From NCBI GenBank assembly GCA_003255025.1, contig QANY01005074.1:115252-179251 (forward strand): a stretch of 64,000 nt of DNA, given 5' to 3'. The stretch comes from Datisca glomerata (Eukaryota; Streptophyta; Magnoliopsida; Cucurbitales; Datiscaceae). Made by a program: the position numbers and the translations under genes. This document shows, in pieces, positions 1 to 11,339 of the stretch; the first letter of the stretch is position 1, and each line of letters opens with the position of its first letter. The notes under the pieces were generated by a model. It was not told the DNA's origin. It did not search any database and was given only the letters and a program-made list of their open reading frames with translations.

Positions 1-2049
1 GGAGAGAGAGAGAAAATAGAGAGAGCGAGAGAGAGAAAGAGAGTGAGAGAGAAAGAGGGAGGGGGAGAGATAGATATTCGGGGAACAAGACAGAGAGAGA
101 GGGAGAGACAGAGTGAGGGAGAGATAATGAGGGAGTGAGAGATAGATAGATAGAGAGAGTGACAGAGAGAGAAAGAGGGGAGAGAGAGAGCGAACACTGG
201 AGAGAGGGAGAAAGAGAGCAAGAGAGAGGGAGAGAAAGAGAGATAGATAGAGAGATGGGGGATGGAGAGAGAGAGAACGTGAAAGAGAGAGAGAGAATGA
301 GGGTGTGAGAAATAGAAAGATAGATAGAGATCGATAGGAAGAGAGAGAGAGGGAGAGCGGGGGGTGGGGAGAGAGACAAAGAGAGGGAGGTAACGAGAGA
401 TATAAATACATTAAGAGATCGATAGAGAGAGACAAAGAGAGCGGAAGATAGAGGGAGAAAGAGAACGATAGAGAGGGGAGAGAGAGAGATAGACAGAGAG
501 AGGGAGGGAGGGAGTGAGAGAGAGCATGAGAGAGAGAATGAGGGGGTGAGAAATAGATAGAGAGAAATAATGGGGGAGTAGGAGAGAGAGAAGAAGAGAG
601 AGAGAGAAATAGAGAGAGAGGGAGGGAGAGAAAGAGAGAGAGAGAGATAACGAGAGAGAGGGAGAGAGAGAAAGAGGGCGAGAGAGAGAGCAAAAGAGAT
701 CGAGAGAGACCGAGAGAGAGAATGTTGGTGTGAGAGATAGATAAATAGAGAGAGGGACAGACAGAGAGAGAGAGAGAGAAGAAAGAGAGATTGAAAAATA
801 AAGAGAGAGAGGGGGAGAGGGAGAGATAGACAGAGAGAGGGAGGGAGGGAGGGAGGGAGAAATCGATAGAGAGACAGAGCGACAGAGAGAGGGAGAGGGA
901 GAGAGAGAAGAAAGAGACAGCGACAGATCAAGAGTGCGAGAGAGAGAGGGGAGAGAGACAGCGAGATAGACAGAGGGAAGGAGAGAGCGAGAGAGCGTGA
1001 GAGAGAGAATGAGCGGGTGAGAAATAGATATATATATTGAGAGAGCGACAGAAATAGAGATAGAGAGAGAGAGATAGAGAGAGAGAGAGAAAGGGAGGGA
1101 GAGAGAGGGAGAGTGAGAGAGATGACGTGGGAGTGGGATAGAGAGAGAGAAAAAAGAGGGCCAGAGAGAGAGAATGAGGTAGTGATAGATAGATAGAGAG
1201 AGAGATAACGAGAGTGAGATAGACAGAGAGAGAGAGATAGAGAGAGGGAGAGAGAGAGGGAGAGAGAGAAAGAGAGAGAAAGAGAGAGAGGGAGAGAGAG
1301 AGAGCAAAAGAGATCGAGATATAATGAGAGAGAGAAAGAGAGAGAGGCAGATTATGAGGGGCAGGGAGAGAGAGCTAACAGGGGAGCGAGAAAGATAGAG
1401 AGCAAGAGAGAGAGAGAGATAACGGGTGAACGAGAGAGAGGGAGAGAGAGATAACAGAGGAGAGATAGAGAGAGATAATGGGTGAACGAGAAAGAGGGAG
1501 AGAGATAACAGAGGAGAGATAGAGAGAGATAACAAGAGAGAGATAGAGAGAGAGAGGGAGAGAGCGAGATAGAGAGAGAGGGAGAGAGCGAGATAGAGAG
1601 AGAGGGAGAGAGCGACAGAAAGAGGGGAAGAGAGGGAGAGAGAGGGGGAGAATGTAAGATAACGAGAGAGATAACATGGGAGTGAGATAGAGAGAGGTAG
1701 AGAATGAGGGAGTGATAGATAGATAGAGAGAGATAACGGGAGAGAGAGATAGAGAGAGAGATAGAGAGGGGGAGAGAGAAAGAGAGAGAGATAACGAGAG
1801 AGGGGGAGAGAGAGAGAAAAAGAGATCGAGATAGAATGAGAGAGAAAAAGAGAGAGAGGCAGATTATGAGGGACAGGGAGAGAGCTAACGGGGGAGCGAG
1901 AAAGATAGGGAGAGATAGAGAGAGCAAGAGAGAGAGATAACTGGTGAACGAGAGAGAGGGAGAGAGAGATAACAGAGGAGAGATAGAGAGAGTTAACGAG
2001 AGAGAGAGATAGAGAGACAGAGAGAGAGCAAAAGAAAGAGGGGGAGAGG

Positions 2050-3625
2050 AAGAGAGGGGGACAGAGTGAGATAACGAGAGAGAGATAACGGGGGAGTGAG
2101 ACAGAGAGAGATAGAGAGAGATAGAGAGAGAGTGACGAAGAAAGAGAATGAGGGGGAGAGAGAAAGAAAAGAGCGAGAAAGAGAGAAAAGAGAGAGAGCA
2201 AGAGAGAGAAAGAGAGCAAGAGAGAGATATGGGGATAGGGGAGAGAGAGATAACAGGGGAACTAGAGAGAGAGACAGAGAGAGTGAGGGAGAGATAATGA
2301 CGGAGTGAGAGATAGATAGATAGAGAGAGTGACAGAGAGAGAGGGAGAGAGAGCGAGCGAGATAATGAGGGTGTGAGATATAAAAAGATAGATAGAGAGT
2401 GATAGGAAGCAAGAAAGAGAGAGATAGAGAGAGAGGAAGAGAAAGAGAGAGAGTGAGAGAGCGAGAGAGAGATAACGGGGGAGTGAGAGAGAGAGAGAGT
2501 GAGGGAGTCATAGGTAGATAGATAAAGAGCGATTGAAAGAGAGAGAGATAATGGGAGAGAGGGAGAGAAAAAGAAAGTGACGGATAGAGAGAGATACATA
2601 GTAAGAGAGAGTGACGGAGGGAGAGAAAGAGAGAGAGAGTGTGAGTGTGAGGGAGAGGGGGAGAGAGAGTGCGAGCAAGAGAGAGAGAGAGAGAGAGAGA
2701 GCAAGAGTGAAAGAGGGGGAGAGAGAGATAGACAAAGAGATGGGGAATGGAGAGAGAGAAAGAGCGTGAAAGAGAGAGAGAGAGTAAGTGAGGGACAGAA
2801 TTAGCGTGTGAGAAATAGAAAGATAGATAGAGAGCGATAGGAAGAGATAGGGAGAGAGAAAGAAAGAGAGAGAGAGAGGGAGAGATAAAGAGAGAGAGAT
2901 AATGAGAGAGAGAGAGAAATAAGGGACTGATAGATAGATAGATAGAGAGCGATAGAGAGAGAGATCATGGGAGAGAGATCATGGCATGGTGAGAGATAAA
3001 GAAAGTGACAGAGAGAGGTCGATAGACAGATAGAGAGGGATATGGAACGAGAGAGAGAGAGAGGTCACAGAGAGAGATTGATAGATAGATAGATAGAGAC
3101 AGGGAGAGAGAGAGGGAAGAGAGAGAGTGAGAGAGAAAGATAGAGAGGGAGAGAGAGAATGACGAAGTGAAGGATAGATACATAGAGAGAGAGCAACAGA
3201 GAGAGAGAGATAACGAGAGAGGGAGAGAGAGAGAGCAAAAGAGATCGAGATAGAATGTGAGAGAGAAAGAGAGAGAGGGAGATTGAGAAGGGCAGGGAGA
3301 GAGAGATAACTGGGCAGCGAGAAAGAGAAAGAGAGAGAGATATAACGAGAGAGAGAGATAAGGAGAGAGAGATAGAGAGAGTGAGAGAGAGGGGGAGAGA
3401 GGGAGAGGGAGAGAGGCGAAGAAATTGAGGGAGAGAGAGCGAGAGGAAGGGGGAGAGGGGGAGAGGGGGAGAAATTGAGGGAGATATAGAGATAGAGAGA
3501 TATAGAGAGAGTGACGAAGAAAGAGAATGAGGGAGAGAGGGGGACAAAGTGAGATAACGAGGGAGAGATAACGGGGGAGTGAGACAGAGAGAGATAACGA
3601 GGGAGAGATAACGGGGGAGTGAGAC

Positions 3626-3666
<41 letters not shown>

Positions 3667-5090
3667 TAGAGAGAGTGACAAAGAAAGAGAATGAGGGAGA
3701 GAGAGAAAGAAAAGAGCGAGAGAGAGCAAGAGAGCGAGAGAGATTGGGGATAGGGGAGAGAGAGATAACGGGTGAACGAGAGAGAGAGAGACAGAGAGAG
3801 TGAGGGAGTTGTAATGACAGAGTGAGAGATAGATAGATAGAGAGAGAGGGAGGGAGAGAGCGAGCGTGAAAGAGAAAGAGAGAGAGAGTGTAGCGAGCGG
3901 GAGAATGAGGGTGTGAGATATGAAAAGATAGATAGAGAGCGACAAGAAGCGAGAAAGAGAGAGATAGAGAGAGAGAGAGAAAGAGAAAGAGAGAGAGTGA
4001 GAGTGCGAGAGGGAGATAACGGGGGAGTGAGAGAGAGAGAGAGTGAGAGAGCGGGAGTCATAGATAGATAGATAAAGAGCGATTGAAAGAGAGAGAGATA
4101 ATGGGAGAGAGGGAGAGAAAAAGAAAGTGACAGATAGAGAGATAGATAGTAAGAGAGAGAGTGACGGAGGGAGAGAAAGAGAGAGTGTGAGTGTGAGGGA
4201 GAGGGGGAGAGAGAGAGTGCGAGCAAGAGAGAGAGAGAGCAAGAGTGAAAGAGGGGGAGAGAAAGAGAGATAGACAAAGAGATGGGGAATGGAGAGAGAG
4301 AGAAAGAGCGTGAGAGAGAGAGAGTGAGCGAGGGACAGAATGAGCTCGTGAGAAATAGAAAGATAGATAGAGAGCGATAGGAAGAGATAGGGAGAGAGAA
4401 AGAGAGAAAGAGGGAGAGATAAAGAGAGAGAGATAATGAGAGAGAGAAATGAGGGAATGATAGATAGATAGCGATAGAGAGAGAGATCATGGGAGAGAGA
4501 TAATGGCACGGAGAGAGATAAAGAAAGTGACAGAGAGAGGTAGATAGACAGATAGAGAGAGGGATATGGAGCGAGAGAGAGAGAGGTCACAGAGAGAGAT
4601 TGATAGATAGATAGAGACAGGGAGAGAGAGAGGGAAGAGAGAGAGAGTGAGAGAGAAAGATAGAGAGGGAGAGAGAGAATGAGGGAGTAAAGGATAGATA
4701 CATAGAGAGAGAGCAACAGAGAGAGAGAGAGGAAGAGAGGGAGAAAGAGAGAGAGAGAGATAACGAGAGAGTGGGAGAGAGAGAGAGAGAGCAAAAGAGA
4801 TCGAGATAGAATGTGAGAGAGAAAGAGAGAGAGAGAGAGAGAAAGAGATAGAGAGAGATATATAACGAGAGAGAGAGAGAGAGAGAGATAACGAGAGAGA
4901 GATAGAGAGAGGGAGAAAGCGAGAGAGAGGGGAGAGAGGGAGAGGGAGAGAGGCGGAGAAATTGAGGGAGAGAGAGTGAGAGGAAGGGGGAGAGAGGGAG
5001 AGGGAGATAGGGGGAGAAATTGAGGGAGATAGAGAGATAGAGAGAGATAGAGAGAGTGACGAAGAAAGAGAATGAGGGAGAGAGAGATAA
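2050..5090 (+). repeat. Tandem pair of ~1.53 kb units
   Basis: Two consecutive copies are recognisable from rare words. The word gagatcatgggagagag occurs at 2,961 and 4,483 (offset 1,522). The word gattgaaagagagagag, preceded by gggagtcata, occurs near 2,510 and 4,046 (offset about 1.54 kb). A word containing agaaattgaggg occurs near 3,415 and 4,965. The segment with gataacgggggagtgagac and gagaaagaaaagagcgag near 2,087 reappears near 3,563-3,720. Copies differ by many small indels and substitutions, so the duplication is not recent. Unit edges are approximate. Confidence 0.65.
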
Positions 5091-5287
5091 CAGGGGAACG
5101 AGAGAGAGAGAGAGAGAGAGAGATAATGAGGGAGTGAGAGATAGATAGATAGAGAGCGATAGAGAGATGGGGGATAGAGAGAGCGAGCAAGAGAGGGAAA
5201 GAGAAAGAGAGGAAGAGTGAGAGGGGGAGAGAAAGAGAGATAGACAAAGAGATGGGGGATGGAGAAAGAGAGAGCGTGAGAGAGAAA

Positions 5288-5430
5288 GTGTGTGTGTGTG
5301 TGCGAGGGAGAGAATGAGGGTGTGAGAAATAGAAAGATAGATAGAGAGAGTGTGTGTGTGTGGAAGAGCGAGAGAGAGATAACGGGGGAGTGGGAGAGAT
5401 AGAGCGTGAGAGAGAAAGTGTGTGTGTGTG
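5288..5430 (+). repeat. Three short (GT)n tracts
   Basis: GT dinucleotide runs lie at 5,288-5,302, 5,350-5,362 and 5,418-5,430. Each sits in a similar context: a gagagaaa or gatagagaga word before it, and often gagaatgagggtgtgagaaa after it. The repeated position suggests one GT tract that was copied with its surrounding unit and then varied in length. Confidence 0.8.
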
Positions 5431-6994
5431 CACGGGGGAGAGAATGAGGGTGTGAGAAATAGAAAGATAGATAGATAAAGAGATAGAGAGATAGAGAGAG
5501 AGTGTGTGGAAGTGTGAGAGAGAGATAACGGGGGAGTGGGGGAGAGAGAGAATTTGGGAGTCATAGATAGATAGATAGAGAGCGATTGAAAGAGAGAGAG
5601 AGATTCAAAGAAAGTGACAAAGAGAGATAGATAGACAGATAGAGAGGGACGAACAGAGAGAAATAGAGAGAGAGAGAGAGAGAGAGAGTGTGAGTGAGTG
5701 AGAGGGAGAGGGAGAGAGAGAGATAGATAGAGAGATAACGGGAGAGAGGGAGAGAGAGAGAGAGGGAGATGTAGAGAGAGCAAGATAGAGAGAGTGAGTG
5801 TGAGAGAAAATGAGGGAATGATGGATAGATAGATAGAGAGCGATAGAGAAAAAGAGATAATGGGAGAGAGAGAGATTAAGAGTGTGATAGAGAGAGATAG
5901 AGAGGGATGGAGAAAAAGAGATAATGGGAGAGAAAGATACAGGGAATGGGAGAGGTAAAGAGAGTGACAGAGAGAGATAGACAGATAGAGAGAGGGACAT
6001 GGAGAGAGAGTCAGTGAGAGAGAGAGAGTGGTGACAAAGAGAGATAGATAGATAGATAGAGACAGGGGGAGAGAGAGAAGAGAGAGAGTGAGAGAGAAAG
6101 ATAGAGGGGGAGAGAGAGAATGATGGAGTGAAGGATGGATAGATAGAGAGAGAGGAACAGAGAGAGAGAGGGGGAGCGAGAGGAAGAGAGATAACAAGGA
6201 GAGAGAAATAGAAAGATAAAGGGAGAGAGAGAGTGTGTGAGGGAGCGAGAGTGAATAAGTGAGATAGAGAGAGAGAGATAGTAAGAAAGAGAAAGAATGT
6301 GGGAGTGAGATATAGATAGAGTGAGCTACAGAGAAAGAGATAGGGAGAGAGAGAGAAAGAGAGAAAATGTGACAGAGAGAATGAGGGAAAGAGAGATATA
6401 TAGACAGATGGAAAGAGCGACAAAGGGAGAGAGATGGATAGAGAGAGAAGGAGAGAGAGAATGAGGGAGTGGGAGATAGAGAGAGCGACAAAGAGAGAGA
6501 CTGGGAGAGAGAGATAGAGAGAGAGAAGAAAGAGAGAGTGAGAGATAAAGAGAGAGAAAGAGGGAGAGGGAGAGAGAGAGAGAGATAGACAGAAAGAGGG
6601 AGGGAGAGAGAGTGAGAGAGCGTGAGAGAGTGAATAAGGGGGTGAGAAATAGATAGACATATAGAGAGAGCGACTAAAATAGAGATAGAGATATATACAT
6701 AGAGACAAAGAGAGAGAAAGGGAGGGAGGGAGAGAGGGGGAGAGTGAGATAATGGGGGAGTGGGAAAGAGAGAGAGGTAGTAGAGACAGAGAGAGAATGA
6801 GGGAGTGATAGATAGATGGAGAGAGAGAGAGGGAGGGATGAGAGATGGATAGAGAGAAAGAGCGACAGAGAGTGAGAGAATGAGAGAAGAAAGTGAGAGC
6901 GAGAGATAAAAAGAGCGAGAGAGAGGGGGGAGAGAGAGAGATAGACGGAAAGAGGGAGGGAGGGTGATTTAGATATATAGATAGACAAAGCGAT

Positions 6995-7025
<31 letters not shown>

Positions 7026-7242
7026 AGAGAGAGTGAGAGATAAAGTGAGCGAGAGAAAAGGGGGAGAGAGAGAGAAAGATGGATAGAAAGAGCGACAGAA
7101 ATAGAGGCAGAGAGAGAGAAAAAGAGGGACAGAGAGGGGGAGAGTGAGAGAAAGAGATAATGGGGGAGTGGGAGAGAGAGAGGGAGAGAGAGAATGAGGG
7201 AGAGAGAGAATGAGGGAAAGAGAGACAGATAGACAGATGGAA

Positions 7243-7283
<41 letters not shown>

Positions 7284-10200
7284 GAGAGGGAGAGAGAGAA
7301 TGAGGGAGTGATAGATAGATGGAGGGAGAGAGTGAGATAACGGGAGAGCGAGAGAGAGAGAGAAATAGAGCGAGAGAAAGAGGGAGAGAGAGATAAAAAT
7401 AGAGAGAGAAAGAGGGAGAGAGAGAAAGATAGAGATAACGAGAGAGAGGGAGAGAGAACGAGTGACAGAGAGAGCAAAAGAGATCGAGAGAGAACGAGAG
7501 AAAGAAAGAGCGATAGAGGGAGATTGTGAGGGGCAGGGAGATAGATAATGAGGGAGCGAGAGAGAGAGAGAGAGAGAGATAATGAAAGAGAGATAGAGAG
7601 AGAGATAACGAGAGAGATAGAGAGGGAGGGAGAACGAGACAAAGAGGGGGAGAGAGGGAGAGAGGGGGAGAGAGAGTGAGAGAGAAAGATAACGGGAGAG
7701 AGATAACAGGGGAGTGAGAGAGAGATATAGTGAGTGACGAAGAAAGAGAATGAGGGAGAGAGAGAGAAAAGAGAGAGAGTGGGAGAGAGAAAGAGAGAGA
7801 GTGGGAGAGCGAGAGAGAGAGAGAATGAGGGAGTGATAGATAGATAGATAGAGAGCGATTGAAAGAGAGAGAGAGATAATGGGAGAGAGACAAAGAAAGT
7901 GACAGACAGAGAGAGATAGATAGACAGAGAGGGATAGAGACAGAAAGAGAGAGTTTGAGTTAGAAGGAAAGGGGGAGAGAGAGAAATAGAGAGAAGGAGA
8001 GTGAGATAACGAGAGAGAGAGGGAGAGAGAGCGAGAGAGAAGAAGAGAGAAGGAGAGAGAGAGAGAGAGATAATGGGAGAGAGAGATAGATAGATAGATA
8101 GATAGAGAGCGATAATGGGAGAGAGAGAGATAAAGAGAGTGATAGAGAGAGATAGATAGACAGTTAGAGAGAGGGACAGGGAGAGAGAGAGGGAGATAAT
8201 GAGAGAGAGTGGGAGAGAGAAATATAGAGAGAGAGCAAGAAAAAGCAAGAAAGTAGAAGTGAGAGTGAGAGAGAGTGAGGGGGAGGGAGAGAGATAACGG
8301 GGAAGCGAGAGAGTGGGAGAGCGAGAGAGAGAGAGACGAGAGAGAGAGTGAGGGAGTGAGGGATATATCCATATAGATAGAGATACCTTTAGAGAGAGAG
8401 AGAATGAGGGAGAGAAGAAGAGAGAGGTAATGGGAGAGAGAGAGAGATGGATAGATAGAGAGATAACGAGAGAGAGATAATGAGAGAGAGAGAGGGAAAG
8501 TGGGAGATATAGAGAGAGAGATAGACAGATAGAGAGAGGGACATGGAGAGTGTCAGTGAGAGAGAGAGAGGTGACAGAGAGAGAGAGTTAGATAGATAGA
8601 TAGATAGAGAGGGAGAGAGAGAAGAGAGAAAGAGTGAGAGAGAGAGATAGAGGGGGAGAGAGAGAATGACAGAGTGAAGGATAGATAGAGAGAGGAACAG
8701 AGAGATGAGGAGAGAGAGGGGGAGAGAGGGAGAGAGATAACAGGGAGAAAGAAATAGAAAGATAAAGGGAGAGAGAGAGATAGTGAGAAAGAGAAAGAAT
8801 GTGGGAGTGAGATATAGATAGAGAGAGCAACAGAGAGATTAAGCCGAAGAGAGAGATAGATAGACAGGTGGAAAGAGCGACACAAAGAGAGAGAGGGAGA
8901 TGGATAGAGAGAGAGAGAAGGAGAGAGAGAATGAGGGAGTGGGAGATAGATAGAGAGAGGGACAGAGAGAGAGAGAGGGAGAGAGAAGAAAGAGAGAGCG
9001 AGACATAAAGAGAGTGAGAGTGAGAGAGATAGACAGAGGGAGGGAGGGAGTGAGAGACAAAGAGAGCGAGAGAGAGAAGAAAGAGAGCGAGAGAGAGAGA
9101 AGAAAGAGAGAGTTAGAGATAAAGAGAGCGAGAGAGAGGGAGAGAGAGATAGACAAAGAGAGAGTGAGAGACAAAGAAAGTGAGAGAGAGAGAGATAATG
9201 GGAGAGAGAGAGAGAGATAATGGGAGAGAGACAACGAAAGTGACAGAGAGAGAGAGATAGATAGACAGTAGAGAGGGACAGAGAGAGAGTGAGTGAGAAG
9301 GAAATGGGGAGAGAGAGAAACATAGAGAAGGAGAGAGATAATGATAGAGAGAAGGAGAGAGAGCAAGAGAGAATAAGAGAGAGAGAGATAATGGGAGAGA
9401 GAGATAGATAGATAGATAAAGAGCGATAATGGGAGAGAGAGAGATAAAGAGAGTGACAGAGAAAGATAGATAGATAGATGGAGAGAGGGACAGGGAGGGA
9501 GAGAGAGAGATAGCGAGAGAGGGAGGGAGATAATGAGAGAGAGTGGGAGAGAGAGTGGGAGAGAGAGATAGAGATAGAGAGAGAGCAAGAGAAAGCGAGA
9601 AAGTATGAGAGATAGTGATGGGGAGGGATAGAGATAACGGGGAAGCGAGAGAGTGGGAGAGAGAGGGAGACGAGAGATAATGAGAGAGAGATAGAGAGAG
9701 AGGGAGAGTGAGTGACAGAGAGAGGGGGGAGAGGGAGAGAGGGGGAGAGAGTGAGAGAGAGAAAATGGGGGAGTGAGAGAGAGAAAGATAGAGAGGGAGA
9801 TAAAGGGAGAGAGATATAGAGAGTGATGAAGAGAGAGCATGAAGGAGAGAGAGAGAGAGAAAAGAGAGAGAGCGAGAGTGAGAAAGAGAGCGAGAGAGAG
9901 ATAGAGGGAGGGGGAGAGAGATAACGGGGGAACAAGAGAGAGCGAGAGAGAGAGCGGCAGAGACAAGAATAGAGATTGTGGCAAAAAGAGAGAGATGAGA
10001 GAGAGGGAGAACGAGAGAGAGAGAGAGAGCAAGAGAGAGGGGGAGAGATGAGGGATAGAGAGAGAGAGAATGCATCAAAGAGTGAGAGAGAGAGAGCAAG
10101 ATAGATAACGGGGGAGTGGGGGAGAGAGACACACAAAGAGAGTGAGAGAGAGAGAGATAGATAGACAGATATAGAGCGATGGAGAGAGAAGGAGAGAGAA

Positions 10201-11339
10201 AGAGCGAGTGAGAGGGAGAGGGAGAGGGAGAGACAGAGAGAAAGAGAGAGTGGGGGAGAGAGATAGAGAGAGCGAGAGATAGCGAAAGGGAATGAGAGAG
10301 AGAGAGATAATGAGGGTGTGATATATAGATAGATAGTGACTGATAGAGAGATAGAGATAATGGGAGAGAGAGATAAAGAGAGTGACAGAGAGACAGATAG
10401 ACAGATAGAGATAGGGACATGGGGAGAGAGAGATAATGAGAGAGAGATAGGGAGAGAGAGAGCAAGAGAGAGCGAGAAAGAATGAGAGAGAGTGGGGGGA
10501 GGGAGAGAGAGATAACGGGGGAGTGAGACAGAGGGAGAGAGAGACATAGAGAGAGATAACCAAAAAGTGAGAGAGAGTGTGTGAGGGAGTGAGGGATAGA
10601 TAGAGATAGATAGAGATAGCGAGAGAGAGAGAGAGTGAGGGAGAGAGAGATAACATGGGAAAGAGGAAGAGAGAGATATCGGGGAGAGAGAGAGTAAGGG
10701 AGAGAGAGAGTAAGGGAGAGGGAGTGTAAGTGAGAGACAAAGAGATAGTGAAAGTGAAAGAAATAGAGAGAGAGAGAGAAGGAAGGGAGAGAAGAGGGAG
10801 CGAGAGAGAGGGGGGGAGAGAGAGTGGGAGAGAGTGAGATAACTGGGGAGTGAGAGAGAGAGAGGGAGAGAGAGGGTGGGGGAGAAAGAGAATGAGAGAG
10901 TGAGAGTTAGATAGATAGAGCCAACGAAAGAGAGAGAGAAGGAGAGAGAGAGAGAGAGATAACGTGCGAGAAAGATAGATAGAAGGAGAGATAGTTAGAG
11001 AGAGAATGAGAGAGAGAAAGAGAGACATGGAGAGAAAGACAAGGAGAGAGAGAGAAGAGAGAGAGAAGAGAGAGAGAGAGAGGGAGTGAGTGAGAAGGAA
11101 AGGGGGAGAGAAAGAAACATAGAGAAGGAAAGAGAGATAACGAGAGAGAGAGGGAGAGAGAGTGAGAGAGAACAAGAGAGAGAGAGAGAGATAATGGGAG
11201 AGAGAGATATGGGAGAGAGAGATAATGAGAGAGAGATCTAGATAGATAAAGAGCGATAATGGGAGAGAGAGTGCGTAAGTGAGAGAGGGAGAGGAGGAGA
11301 GAGAGGAAGAGAGAGCGAGTGCGAGAGAGAGAGAGTGAG

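Larger units (their letters stand above)
1..10560 (+). repeat. GA array, zone 1
   Basis: Typical words here are gataacgggggagtgagac, gacgaagaaagagaatgag, gatcgagatagaatg and gagagggacatggagag. Recognisable long repeats include about 5,990-6,180 with about 8,532-8,710 (offset about 2.54 kb, sharing gagggacatggagag and gagtgaaggatggatag-like words) and about 7,890-8,040 with about 9,230-9,360 (offset about 1.34 kb, sharing aaagtgacagacagag-like words and gagaaggaaagggggag-like words). Three short GT tracts lie at 5,288-5,430. The boundary with the next zone is approximate and based on a change of vocabulary. Confidence 0.6.
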
